Origin: Bradysia coprophila
Taxonomy: Eukaryota > Arthropoda > Insecta > Diptera > Sciaridae
DNA: 64,000 nt
Assembly: GCF_014529535.1 (NCBI RefSeq)
Contig: NW_023503608.1
Location: forward strand, 10,838,501-10,902,500
Direction: 5' to 3'
Each line of letters opens with the position of its first letter. Within the stretch, counting starts at the first letter, position 1. The notes under the pieces were generated by a model. The model was given only the letters and a program-made list of their open reading frames with translations, did no database searches and was not told the DNA's origin. Made by a program: the position numbers and the translations under genes. Below, piece after piece: positions 10,457-20,822 of this stretch.

Positions 10457-10550
10457 TTTTGGCAGGCAGATTCGTTTCCCTTTATGGGTACGTCGAAGCC
10501 GGAAATCAGGTATTCCTCACAGAACGCTTCAAAATGGTGATCATGACCAC
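10457..10550 (-). pseudogene. fragment of painless exon 1
   Basis: About 94 bp match the plus-strand sequence at 7143-7234 (the end of painless exon 1 plus a few bases of intron 1) at roughly 85-90% by eye. The minus-strand reading DHHFEAFCEEYLISGFDV parallels the parent's DHHFEVFCEEYLIAGFDV. The GTAAGG donor of the parent is destroyed here and no other painless exon follows, so it is a non-functional DNA-level copy. Intronic bases are included, which excludes a retrocopy. Confidence 0.8.
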
Positions 10551-10621
10551 ATCTTCAATAAAATTCGTTAAATTCTCTAAAATTCCCAAAAACCGATTCT
10601 CTAATATTAGGCTCTGCACCC

Positions 10622-10797
10622 GCCTGAAGTAGTTGCAAAAGAAGTTGCAAAATTCGTAAAAGGAAAATGTTTTTTGCGACAACTTTTGCAACTACTTCAA
10701 ACGACTGGGAGCAACCTGAAGTAGTTGTCAAAGTAGTTGCAAAATTCGTAAAGGGAAAATATTTTTTGCAACAAGTTTTGCAACTACTTCAAAAGGC
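10622..10797. repeat. two tandem hairpin units (TGAAGTAGTTGCAAAA)
   Basis: Two units (about 10622-10702 and 10717-10797) each start with CTGAAGTAGTTG and end with the complement TTTTGCAACTACTTCA. They share ATTCGTAAA.GGAAAAT..TTTTTTGC in the middle. TAGGCTCTGC occurs on both sides (about 10609 and 10799) and may be a duplicated target or an outer arm. Confidence 0.7.
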
Positions 10798-11211
10798 TAG
10801 GCTCTGCTCAAGGGAATTTCCGAAATGGTAAAATAAAGTAACACAGGAAGAACGTTGGACAGTATTCAAAATTGTGCAAGAAATGTTGTAGGTACGACGA
10901 GGGCAAAGTTGGCATTTTTATTCAGACATTCGGGGGTTTATTCGGTATCCAGTTTCGGTAATCGTACAAAATCCGGAGAACTAAAATCCCGAATTACAAA
11001 ATCCAGACAAAAAAAATCCGAAAGCCTCAAAATCCGGAAGTCTCAAAATTTGATGCTTCAAAGCACCTAGCAGGGTAATAGAGATTTTTACACGTCAAAT
11101 AGAGTAGTATTGTGATACCATTAATACCGTTAGCTTAATTTTGCAATGACATTAAGAAAAAAAGGTATGAAAATATTCGCATACTTCGATTAAAGTACTA
11201 CTTTATTTTTA

Positions 11212-12107
11212 GCCCCGTACGAAGTACTGGGGGCTTATAAGATTAATATGCCGTTTGTAACACGTCGAATTGGAAGCAGACAGTAAGGGCAAAGCATTTG
11301 GTTATGTTCATAGATGACGAATCCGCAATAAAAAAAATGTCCGTCCGTCCGTCCGTGACCCCTCTAGCTTGAGTAAATCACAACCTTTTTTCAAAATTCT
11401 TTTTTTCCCCGATTGGTATCGACAAAAGTAAGGTCAAGTTCGAGAAGGCATGGTAGGGTCGGCCCCTCCAGAGCTAGGGCCCTATAGGTGTTTTTCAGTC
11501 TTTCGACGATATCTACCGAAATACGCACGCAAAAACTGCTTGTGATATATCAAATGAAAGGTATTGACGAGTAGAACAAAGTTGCTGAACATTGTTTTTG
11601 GGTAAGATGCAACGTGGGCTTGTTGGGAGGGCTCAAAGGTCGTTACTCGGCCCTAAGTGTTTTTTGCACATAAATCGAGTAAATCTCATCCGATTTTGCT
11701 AGTTTTAGTTTTTTATGGAAGGTAATTGAATACCGAAAAGAACGTGACGAAAAAAGTTTCAAATTAGGGCCCTTGGACTAAGGCCGCTACTCGGCCCTAA
11801 GTGTTTTTTGCACATAAATCGAGTAAATCTCATCCGATTTGGCTAGTTTTTGTTTCATTTGAGAGATAATTGAATGCCGAATAGAATGATGGCGAAAAAT
11901 GTTTCAAATTTGGGCCCTTGCACTAAGGCCGCTACTCGGCCCTAAGTGCTTTTTGCACATAAATCGAGTAAATCTCAACCAATTTTGCTAGTTTTTGTTT
12001 CATTTGAGAGGTAATTGAATACCCAATGGAAAGTTGGCAAAAAATTTTGGGTTTCTAAAATAATGTCGTAAATTGTTGGTTTTATTTGAAATGTACTTCG
12101 TACGGGC
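11212..12107 (+). mobile_element. TIR-bounded element (GCCCCGTACGAAGTA family), copy 2
   Basis: The ends GCCCCGTACGAAGTAC (11212-11227) and GTACTTCGTACGGGC (12093-12107) are inverted copies. The first 180 bases match the minus strand of 3451-4484, including the GTCCGTCCGTCCGT run at 11341-11355. The interior contains three tandem units of about 144 bp, annotated separately. No transposase ORF is visible. Confidence 0.78.
11641..12040 (+). repeat. 144-bp tandem repeat, about three copies
   Basis: CGNTACTCGGCCCTAAGTG starts at 11641, 11785 and 11930, each followed by TTTTTGCACATAAATCGAGT, TAAATCTCA.CC.ATTT and GCTAGTTTT. The spacing is 144-145 bp. The copies differ at scattered positions, so the array is old. 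It lies wholly within the TIR element. Confidence 0.85.
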
Positions 12108-12359
12108 TTTCGTAATTGCGCTATGCGCAATTTTAAAAATGAACAGTTTCAGTAAATTTGACAATGCCCAACTTGACTTGCATTTTGGTAACAGACGCAT
12201 TAGAGGGTTGTAGACGTATTAGGGTTCCGGGCGTGTTAGGGCTACGGACGTATTGTGGTTGCGGACGAAATAGGATTACGGGTTGTACGGGGCTAAGTCG
12301 CAGCAAACGCTCCGACTGTTCTGATGCCTTGTTTTCTATTACCCTGCTAGGTGCTTTGG

Positions 12360-12511
12360 ATGCTTCAAAAACAGAAAGCTTCAAAATCCTGATCGATGTT
12401 AAACTTTACGGATTTTTTCCGGATAACTGTGACGAAGATGACGAACTTTGTGAAATTCTGAAAATTGCTATCGGCGATACCATTGAAACTGAAGAAAATT
12501 CTAATTGTAAG
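12360..12511 (+). other. possible orphan exon or gene remnant
   Basis: An open frame reads FKILIDVKLYGFFPDN and then an acidic stretch (DEDDELCEILKIAIGDTIE). It is protein-like in composition, begins after an AAACAG acceptor-like site and ends at a strong donor-like ATT|GTAAGTG (12507-12513). No family is recognised and no partner exon was found. It may be a remnant of a gene disrupted by the nested elements to its left. Confidence 0.2.
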
Positions 12512-13877
12512 TGTCACATAGTTGGCACAGTGGCAGTGAAAATTCAAAAGGCGTCGCTAGCAAATAACACACACTTCCCATTTTAATTTTTGAAGTCACA
12601 TTTGCCAATGACTATATGCATTCAGTATTCTATTGAATTCGGTGTGTTTGACGGGGCTGTATCATAGATATTGAAGTAGTCGGGCATGTATGACATGAAA
12701 TAGGACATTCGATATTTTTAACGTTACGCTTTGACAACGGACCATCGGAGGATCATGTGAATATGTGTTATGGTATGCAGTGCAGTGTGCTTGTGGGCCT
12801 GTAGTTCGAAAAGTGTAATTATCCAAAGTTAAACAATTTCTTCTTTAGTCTGAACACATAGATAAAACCAGATAAAACCAGGGATGGTGTTTCTCTAACA
12901 GAACTGTCCATCTTCCCTTTTCCTGGAAAAGTTTTTCATCTTTTTTTCTTTACGAAGAGATCATTTTGATAATCTCACTGTCGAGGAAATTTTCGAATTG
13001 TTGGTGCTGGTTGGAAAGCTCCAACTCTCATGAGTGGTTCCAATGCTTTTCATTTTCAAGTTAGCAGTTCTGCAAAACAAAAAAATCCCAGCAAGACAGT
13101 ATACGGTACTTTGTTGTCTTGTGACCAGAAAATATGAAAAACCGGTTTTGAGAAAGACAGTAATGACACATTTTCTGGGCGCAAGACAACAAAAGCTGAC
13201 CGTTTAAAATAATTAGAGGCTTTTGTTTACTGAAATTATGCTCATGAAACGGCAATTCTGGACCTTGCATGATTTCTATTTTTTATTGAAAAGAAAGAAA
13301 CAAATAAACGAATAAAATGCGTCAATCAATTAAAATTCAATCAAATTGCGATATAAACTTTAAACCGCTTTTATTGTTTACGATTATTGTGGTTCTTGTT
13401 ATTCATTATTGTAAAATAGTAAATCTTAGAATATGTTATCTCTTTCAGTTAAGCGTTCATTCGACCCGGTAATGGTCAACCCTTTGCGAATGGAACGTTT
13501 GTCGTAAATATTTGTAGGACAACATGTTGTAGAGCATAAATGAAAACTGAATAATAATTACAAAGAGATTCTTTTTCCTTACCAACGTAGATCGTTGAAG
13601 TCGCTAAGATCACATGATATACATGAATCAGTATCCGTTTGATGATAGCTGTTTTGTCACTATCGGAACCGGTAGTTGGTGAGGGTTAATCTTGATTTCG
13701 TGCTTCTCACAATTCCATAAAAGTGGGAAAGAAAATACTGAATACTAAATACTGAAAGTGTCTTTGTTCTATCTCAGTTCTCGTCCATTTGTCAGTCAGT
13801 TATAACGAGCCATCAACAAAGGTTCCAATTCGAGGATTGATTTATATTTTCATTTGTAAATCTTAATTTTTCTGCAG
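12512..13877. other. intergenic, nothing recognised
   Basis: Moderately AT-rich sequence with no credible exon. The minus-strand ORF at 13061-13270 lacks splice support. The end of the region must hold the promoter and 5' UTR of the small peptide gene; TCAGTCAGTT near 13793 could be an initiator. Confidence 0.5.
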
Positions 13878-14069
13878 ATGAATTCGAAAATAGTTAATTG
13901 TTTGATTGTGGTCATTCTTTGTGTAATGATTATTGGTGATCATTGTTGTGAAGGCCAGCATCACTTGGATGATGACGGCCGCGGCGATGATTGGGACGGT
14001 TGGATCCAACAAAGAACGACAACACCCTCGTTTTGGGAAAGGAAGTTTAAGCTCTGGCCGTCATTTTAG
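13878..14069 (+). CDS. small secreted peptide, unknown function
   Basis: A 63-residue ORF with a clear signal peptide: a short polar start (MNSK), then a hydrophobic core (NCLIVVILCVMIIG, residues 7-20), with likely cleavage near residue 25-26 (CEG|QHH). The mature part is about 37 residues, acidic and histidine-bearing at first (HHLDDDGRGDD), and ends in a basic aromatic tail (FWERKFKLWPSF). The ATG directly follows TTTTTCTGCAG, an excellent 3' splice site, so a 5' UTR intron is likely. I do not recognise a family. Size, charge split and signal peptide would suit a secreted effector or immune/venom-like peptide or a neuropeptide precursor, but there is no dibasic cleavage site and I infer no function. 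Confidence 0.55.
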   Translation: MNSKIVNCLIVVILCVMIIGDHCCEGQHHLDDDGRGDDWDGWIQQRTTTPSFWERKFKLWPSF

Positions 14070-14439
14070 TTCGTAAGATTGCGCAGTACATTTTGGAAAA
14101 AAATGGTGTTTTACATTTTTTTCAATTTTGCGTTAATCAGTTGCGAAATAAATTGTCAAATTATTTACCAAAATTGTAACGTATTCAATATTGATATACA
14201 CAGTGTCATTTCTACAAAATTCGATCGCATACCAGACACTACGACTCTAGCTTTAGAAGAGATTAGTATAACACTACAAGCCAAATACACCAAATGTCAT
14301 AGGATTTTCAAATTCGAAATATTTTCAAAAAAATTCTCTATGAGATGTTCTTGGAGTTTTTCAAGACTTAGTCAGCACGTGTCCGAATTTTAACGGTAGC
14401 GGCAAGGAATTAAATGCTGCGAAAAAAATTCATTACACG

Positions 14440-14625
14440 AGGTAACAATTTTGTGATGAAAGCGAATTCACAAGTGTGTTTTTGAGCAACAAGCTACGGT
14501 AACTGTCTTTTCGACAAGCTTAGAGTTTGTATATCCGAGCCGAAGGCGATGTAAGCAACTACACTAGTCGACGAAACAGTTACCGAAGCAAGTTGCTCAA
14601 AAACACGCGAGTGCACAAAGCTGTT
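14440..14625. repeat. fold-back repeat (TTTTTGAGCAAC family), copy 1
   Basis: The arm GTGTGTTTTTGAGCAACAAG plus CGGTAACTGTC (14475-14514) is the complement of 14576-14618 (ACAGTTACCG, TTGCTCAAAAACAC). The loop contains GAGCCGAAGGCG. Related sequence occurs inverted at 42905-43095, and a diverged arm lies inside the hAT element near 28680-28760. This is an old dispersed family without ORFs. Confidence 0.7.
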
Positions 14626-14872
14626 TCCAAATGAATATATTGCATCTGAAATAACCCGGAGCCGCATAGAAAAAGTTGGAGTTTTGCTCTCTCAATATAA
14701 TTTTATTATTCTGCTTGCAGTTTTAAGGAATTCAAAATTTTATAGTTCATTGGTACATGTAGACATTCAGAAAAGGACTTCATCAAAAAACTCCAACCTT
14801 ACACTTATTCAACTTCATAATTCATTCAAACGGCAACGATAACACAAAAATTCAATTTCTAACCGCAGTCGT

Positions 14873-17800
14873 TCACTCGGTGTTCTGCACTTGATTTAAA
14901 AACGCCACATTAGATGCTTTCAATCGAGTAATGGTCGAAACAGAAGAACAAGGTGTCATACACGGTGTGGAGCACAGGCTATTCGTCAAATCGCATTGAT
15001 CCAATAATCTCAACAGCTCCTTAGCAGTCGGGCCACCGTGAACAATTTCTTGAACTAAACGGAAAGTATCGTTTCAGTTGTCTGACGCACCACCTCTTGC
15101 CGTTCACACAAATACTTACTCGGCTTATTCTCCGCTATCAATTCCAATGCGGTCGTTAAATCCCACATTTGAATTTGCCCATTCGAATGGCCAGTCAATA
15201 TGAATCGTCTCGGCCGGGAGCCCATTCTCGACGATCCTTCACATTCGTGCACACAGAATGATGTGATGGTCGTGCCATCCACAGACTTGATTATACATAT
15301 CCGTTCGCCGTTTGAGGCTAGGCGAACGTATATCTGATCTGTAACCACAACGACCTTTTGCAGGAAGACTTGTTCATCGTCCTGTTCTCCGAAAGGTCCA
15401 AAATCATTTCCAACTGGGTAACTGAAGTTGATATCAGTCGCTTCTAATGACACGATCTAATTTCGGGTAAATTTAGTTTCAATGTTCTGGTGGACAAGAT
15501 AAAAATTTTCTTACCTTGAACGATGCCTCTGGTGTACTGCCTGGTTGTGTACTTATCATTCCACGGAATCGAGTTACACGCCATGTTCGGACGTGATTAT
15601 ATTCACTGCAAACGGAAATCAAATATTTTTCCGAAAGAGTCACCTGTAGTGGATGAGAAGAAAAAATTGAGTAAAACTGGAACTCCCTTCCACATTGGCA
15701 GTTGCTTTACCTTGGTCACAGGACTTTGATGTACGCTGAATGTTTGAAATAGTTGAGGTCCATGACCGACTAAAATCAGAAAAAACTTTTTAGATAAAAA
15801 GAGTTACTTCTTCCTCATATCAAATGTTCTTTACCTGTCTCGGGATGCTGAACAATAACTCGAACTAATCCTTGGCGTGTACCGTATGCAATTTCAATCC
15901 AATTTCCACACAGACCTAAAAGACAGTACAACTTGTAAATCGTGAATAAGGTGAGATTCGTTGAACATACTCGTCGTCTTTGGTGTTAAGTAAACAGAAA
16001 TTGCCGTAATATGATCATTCGAAGGATCCTTATACAACTCTGTCACCAGAAGGTCATTATCCTTCATCCGTAGTGGAAACTTTTGCATGTCAATGTAATA
16101 GATCGACCCATTATTGCAACCTAACAATAGAAACGATCCAGCCGTGTCGAAAGACAAAATTGGCACTAAGTCTTGAATTTGCCAGTGTTGAGTCATTGCA
16201 TGCCAAACACCGATTTTACCAGACGACGATAAAGCAACGAGTTGACTACCAATGAAAAATAAATATTCTACACGGACGTGTAAATCGAACACTCCAACGT
16301 CCGTTTTGGATCCGTCGTCTGTCAAGCGCCAAAGTCGAATTTGATTTCCATACGAAATTGCAATCATGCGGCTACTCAACGCTTGTTCGCCTGAGCTTGA
16401 AAAATTGACTTTAGCGTTGATGGCCAATCTTGATATTTCTTGTTCAACATAAGGTGACGTGAACATCAACTGCCAACCAGAAGAGTCCTTCAATCAATAG
16501 AATGCGACAAAATCATTTATTTACCAACGAATTTACTGATTTAAAATTACCTTCAGTCGATAGCAAGTGACGAAGTGGGGATATGCAACTGATATTACAT
16601 TGTGATGAGCTTTGATAATTTGTACTCGCAGCGGATCTGACCAACCACTCGCAGTATTGTTGTAACTAAACAGGCCAGCATCACTACGTATGTTGTTCAG
16701 GTCAGCTGAAGAGTTACGAGAATGTCGCAGATCAAGTGAAGCGGTACGGGAATGTCCAACACCGGCTGCCTGCCAACCCTTTGCGAAAAAAATAAATTTA
16801 GTGAAAAGATTGTTGGACATTATTCGTTCATTTTCACTACCTGCGCGGTTCTCGACGAACCGTTTCCACTGTATGACAGACGATCCCATGATGAATTTCG
16901 GGAATGTCGTGTTGTGGGTGCTCCAGCAGTCGGAGCAGCTGAACTCAATTCGGGCACCCGAACCATGGATCCAGGCTTAGCGTGTTGTTGATTGACATTA
17001 CTCATCGAGCATGTGGAGAATTGAGATGATGTGCTAGATGTGCTGGACCTTGGCTCCGATTCAGATCCGTTTAAATTTGCATTCGAGCTTGCTTCGTGTA
17101 TCGGAATATTTGGCGGCAATAAGCAACCGTAAAACAATACATCTCCGCAAGACGAATGACCCAAATCTTCGCATAAAATCAGTCGTTTAATCAGTGGCGA
17201 AATGTTGTAATATTCGGCCTCGTGCCGTAAGACCCGAATGTCGATTTGTTTTAGATCAATGTCACGAGTCCGTAAATAATTTAAAATAACACTAAACAAA
17301 TGTGGATCTCGGTCGATGAATATTGCACCAGTGTCGTCTCGCAAACTGGAAATACGGCCACTCAACAATGCTGTAAAGAATGTATCTGGAATCCATGTCA
17401 GTGTTTGTCGTGATGTTGAGAATCTGAAATTAACACGAAAAGAGTCAGTTAAGTTGCACCAGGTCAGGTAGTCAAATTGAATTCAGAGGAATCAATTTAA
17501 TGCAATGTCCAATGCTGACTCTAAAGATGTGCCAACTTGGCATTTGTAAAATAGCACAAAATAAGGCCCACTACCACCAAGCACTACACGGAGAAAGTAT
17601 TACCATCACTATTGCATTGGCACCAATAACAAGCGATCTTATCACAAGTTTTTCAACAAATTTTTTCGAATTCTCATCTAAACACTCTGACTGCCAACTA
17701 ACAGGCTACTCCATCAACTAACAAACTATTATATTTAGAGGATAAACTTATAAAAAACACAAAAACAATTGTCTTAAAAGGATCCACTGATAAAGATCAT

Positions 17801-17890
17801 GATACGTAGCGAGCCATACAATCGTTCTACTTACTTTGTCCCACCCACATTCAAATTTACAATATCGCCAGCGTAATTATTATGAGACAT
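14873..17890 (-). CDS. KCTD3/SHKBP1 homologue, BTB plus WD-like repeats (9 exons)
   Basis: A 723-residue protein. Exons are 17890-17835, 17423-16841, 16778-16551, 16487-15971, 15915-15835, 15769-15711, 15643-15515, 15456-15120 and 15054-14873. All junction phases agree (2,0,0,1,1,0,0,1). The N-terminal T1-type BTB domain (about 6-105) starts [16 protein letters not shown], as in KCTD proteins. A Ser/Thr/Asn-rich linker follows (about 130-225). The rest matches the KCTD3/SHKBP1 family: [80 protein letters not shown] and [15 protein letters not shown], a WD-like propeller. Vertebrate relatives bind HCN channels (KCTD3) or CIN85 (SHKBP1); the insect role is not known to me. Exon 3 has a possible alternative acceptor 9 bases inside (TGGCAG|GCA) that keeps frame. 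The first intron is the longest (411 bp). An AATAAA (minus) lies near 14707. Confidence 0.93.
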
Positions 17891-18162
17891 GCTCGAACTT
17901 ATTACGTTCAGAACAAAATTATAAAAATCATTTCAATTTATTTTAATGAAACAATTTTCTTGTCGACAATTTTTTTTGCGTAAATACATTCACTTTGTAT
18001 TGTTGTTGTACTGTACGTGTGTGTGACGTTTTGTTTTGACATATCGGACATTCTTTTGAGTGAAGTTTTTGTGGGTAAAGTAGATACTTTGCAAATATGC
18101 GACAGTTTCAGAAAACCTACCCTATTTTTACCCTATTGAAGTGTCATCGAAAACCAAGGGGC

Positions 18163-18357
18163 GTACAGCAATAGGTTTGTTCCAAGGCCATGACAGAATT
18201 TTCAAATTACTGTCTAGTTTCATTCATAGAGGCATAACCTTATCAATATTTATATGAAAACCAATCTCTATTATCTCTATGTATGAAATCGTGTTCGTCC
18301 GGCCAATGAAAATTCGTGTTTGGATTCCAAACTTTGGAACAAACCTATTGTTTTTCG
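18163..18357. repeat. inverted-repeat element with CAATAGGTTTGTTCC ends
   Basis: CAATAGGTTTGTTCC at 18169-18183 is the complement of GGAACAAACCTATTG at 18336-18350. The bases outside (GTGTCATCGAAAA to the left, TTTTTCGTGAAGTGAC to the right) continue the match imperfectly. It lies upstream of the KCTD3-like gene. No ORF. Confidence 0.65.
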
Positions 18358-18786
18358 TGAAGTGACAACTGTGAAAGTTCACTATTCGTCTCTATTTCTA
18401 TCCTAGAGCGCCTCGTTCAGAAGCTCTTCGTTAAGTTTCACTGGTGAGGATTTTGACACTTCTTTCATATAAAATAAATATGTCAAAATCTTCACTTTGG
18501 GTAACAAATTTTTAGTTCCTGAACGAATTCCTATACATCATCTTCAGAATGCGATACTTTCAGACGTAACCTCACTTAAGTTTCGTTAAATGTTTCATTC
18601 TTTTATTTGTATGAGATTTTTTTAAAACTTGGATGGCATTTCTTGATGTGGATGGCATTTCAAACGGCCTTGAAGACGATATATACCCATACGTCCGATA
18701 TGTGGCAGTCTTTTTAAAACTGCAAACAATCGCTAGTGATTATTGACGAAAAAATTAAATAAATAAATAAATTGCTGTACGATTCG

Positions 18787-19236
18787 CTCGAGGTAGTCGA
18801 TGAATTCATGTACCTTGGAGCGCTGATTCTTTCGGATGGCGATAATACACCTGAAATTACGGTCTAATCAAGCATTTACGCTCAAAGTTGATATCGAAAA
18901 AAACGAAGTGCCAGGTTTACAAAACGTTCATTCGTCCAGTTCTCATCTATGGATGCGAATCTTGGACGGTGAAGAGAGCGATGCGATTCGGAGCGAAGCG
19001 TGAAGGCGAAAGGTGGTGGCGACTATACAACTTTGAAATGTGATTTTGACGAGCCGGATATAGTGGTGAAAGTCCAACGGAAGAGGAATAGGACGCCCTA
19101 AAATGTGATGGATAGATGGCGTCGAATCGGATCTTCGGGCGCTGGGAATGAGAGGTTGGCAAAGTGCAACAAATGACCGGACACGCTGGAACCGGATTCT
19201 CAACCAGGCCAAGGCCCACAATTAAAGTAAGTAAGA
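18787..19236 (+). mobile_element. degenerate LINE 3' end
   Basis: Plus-strand frames read VDEFMYLGALILSDGD, then KCQVYKTFIRPVLIYGCESW, then WIDGVESDLRALGMRGWQ and RTRWNRILNQAKAHN with a stop at 19223-19225. These are the usual C-terminal blocks of a non-LTR reverse transcriptase. Stops and frame changes separate them, and the 5' part is missing, so the copy is dead and 5'-truncated. It ends in a short AAGT-repeat tail (AAAGTAAGTAAG), typical of elements with simple-repeat 3' ends. Confidence 0.85.
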
Positions 19237-19621
19237 AATGACCATACATTTGCTTATCCTGCACATAATTACAGGGTGAAATTAGTTGAAAACATTGTTA
19301 AACTCATGGCACAATAAAGAAAATAGGGAGTGGTGGTATGGTATGGTGATATAGGCGCCTCTCTTCTCTTCAGTGTATGTTTTCTATACGAAAATTTTCG
19401 TTATCCCCTGAAACGCTTTCTCTCATAGGTGTCTTTTAATCAGTTCTTTCAGAACCTAGGCAAAACGCGTATTTTTACTCATATGACTTTATTACACTTA
19501 ACGAAATCTTAAGGTCGATTACTTGCTATTTTTGAGTGGAGTTTTCTTTCTGGCAGCAGCCATACTTACGGCCTCTATTGTAAAAAAAACCAGTTTGATC
19601 TTTACATAAATTTTATAGCTT

Positions 19622-20247
19622 CTATCTTCCCATCGCATCGTCCAGAATAGTTCGACCGGCGGGTATGTTAAAATAGATTTTCGCCGTAATACCATGAACT
19701 CCATTCATATTAATTGTAGACTGGTAGTAGTAATTTCCTACAGGAAGAAACTGGCCGCCGAAGATTTGAGCATTCATTGGCAAATTTTCTACTGAAAAAT
19801 TACCGCTCAACGGACATTTCATGTTAAAATTGGCATATCCATCAATGTACTTCAAAAAAACATCCATAAGTATGGACTTGTCGGTACCATCCATAAATTT
19901 ACACCAATCACTTTTAACGTTGATAGCAAATTGCCGATATCCTCCAGTAAAGTGGTAATACAAAGACGAATGAACTTTGATCGTCTCGAAGGGGACCACT
20001 GTAAAGCAATTTATTGTCACCAATTTGGCAGTGCGATTGTGAAATTTTGACGAGCAGATCGTATTCTTGCATAAGTTCTTGTTAAATTCACATTCGATGT
20101 GATCGATGTACATGTGATCCTGTGAACAATGTTGCGAATATATACGTAAATGGATCATTATTTCAAGTCGAATACCATCAGATTGTTTGATAGACCGTGT
20201 ATTGTCATTGAAGACAATGCAACGCATAGTAATATCAAACGAGACAT
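19622..20247 (-). CDS. secreted DUF1091 protein (2 exons)
   Basis: A 189-residue secreted protein of the fly DUF1091 family, small proteins with an ML/MD-2-like lipid-binding fold that include CheB-like pheromone-sensing members. Exon 1 (20247-20176) encodes a signal peptide (MSRLILLCVALSS, then MTIHG). A 56-bp phase-0 intron (20175-20120; GTATTC..TTCACAG) follows. Exon 2 (20119-19622) gives the body. Family marks are an early HIECEFN with paired cysteines, GGYRQFAINVKSDWCKFMDG, an internal MKCPLSGNF, LPVGNYYYQ, and a terminal ITAKIYFNI strand. Reading exon 2 upstream without splicing would give a longer ORF from 20227 but no signal peptide, so the spliced model is preferred. The ligand is unknown. 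Confidence 0.87.
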
Positions 20248-20349
20248 TTCTTCAAGATGATCCTTTGGGAATATATTTTCTATTATCTGAGCGTTGGGTT
20301 GGGTATGTTTCACTGTGAACTTTTTGACACGAATGCAACACCTCGCCGA

Positions 20350-20822
20350 TAAAATTTATATTTTAAATTGTTTCGTAATGCACTAGCTCGTTATTTCCCA
20401 CTCACACACATCGGGAATTCAGATCTTAGATTTTTATCAAATTTTTTATGAGTAATTTTGATTTTTTTATTTAAAATTTACACCAAGAAATGTTTAATTT
20501 TGGTGAAAAGGTTAAAGTTATTTTAGTGAAAAATGAATTTGTAAAAAACCACTTGCGTTCATTGTTCGTTGATTTGGAGCGTTAGATAAGGATAGCCTAG
20601 TCAGGCCATCGGAGCCATCAAAACCACTTTCACATAGAACTTTCACAAATTGAGTGGACAGCGCTAGCGCATTTGTTTTTTCAACATCAGATATCAGAAC
20701 TTGGCCATATATAAAATTTATATTTTAAATTGTTTCATAATGCGTTAGCTCGTTATTTCAACCTCACATATCGTTAATTCAGATCAAAGAGTTTTATCAA
20801 ATGTTTGATGTGTAATTTTGAA
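20350..20822 (+). repeat. direct duplication, period about 361 bp
   Basis: About 112 bp (20350-20462: AATTTATATTTTAAATTG, then TAATGC..TAGCTCGTTATTT) recurs at 20711-20822 with about 80-85% identity. No coding sense in either copy. It probably reflects an old local duplication upstream of the DUF1091 gene. Confidence 0.7.

Larger units (their letters stand above)
11052..12366. repeat. 30-bp inverted repeat enclosing a mobile element
   Basis: GATGCTTCAAAGCACCTAGC and the bases that follow (11052-11082) are the reverse complement of 12335-12366, with two or three differences. The pair encloses the TIR element at 11212-12107 and about 230 bases of other sequence. This suggests that an older inverted-end element was split by a younger insertion. 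Confidence 0.65.

Noticed and set aside
14079-14393. 104-codon plus-strand ORF with a hydrophobic start, just after the small secreted peptide
   Set aside because: It probably is the 3' UTR of the peptide gene. The composition is AT-driven, there is no promoter or splice evidence, and no family is recognised.
18943-19264. Two overlapping minus-strand ORFs of about 92-105 codons
   Set aside because: They are the antisense of the LINE 3' end, which has clear plus-strand reverse-transcriptase blocks.
19519-19704. Minus-strand ORF at the end of the DUF1091 gene with a GTAAGTATG donor-like site
   Set aside because: The DUF1091 protein already ends normally at 19622 after its last family strand; the ORF is in another frame and has no family support.
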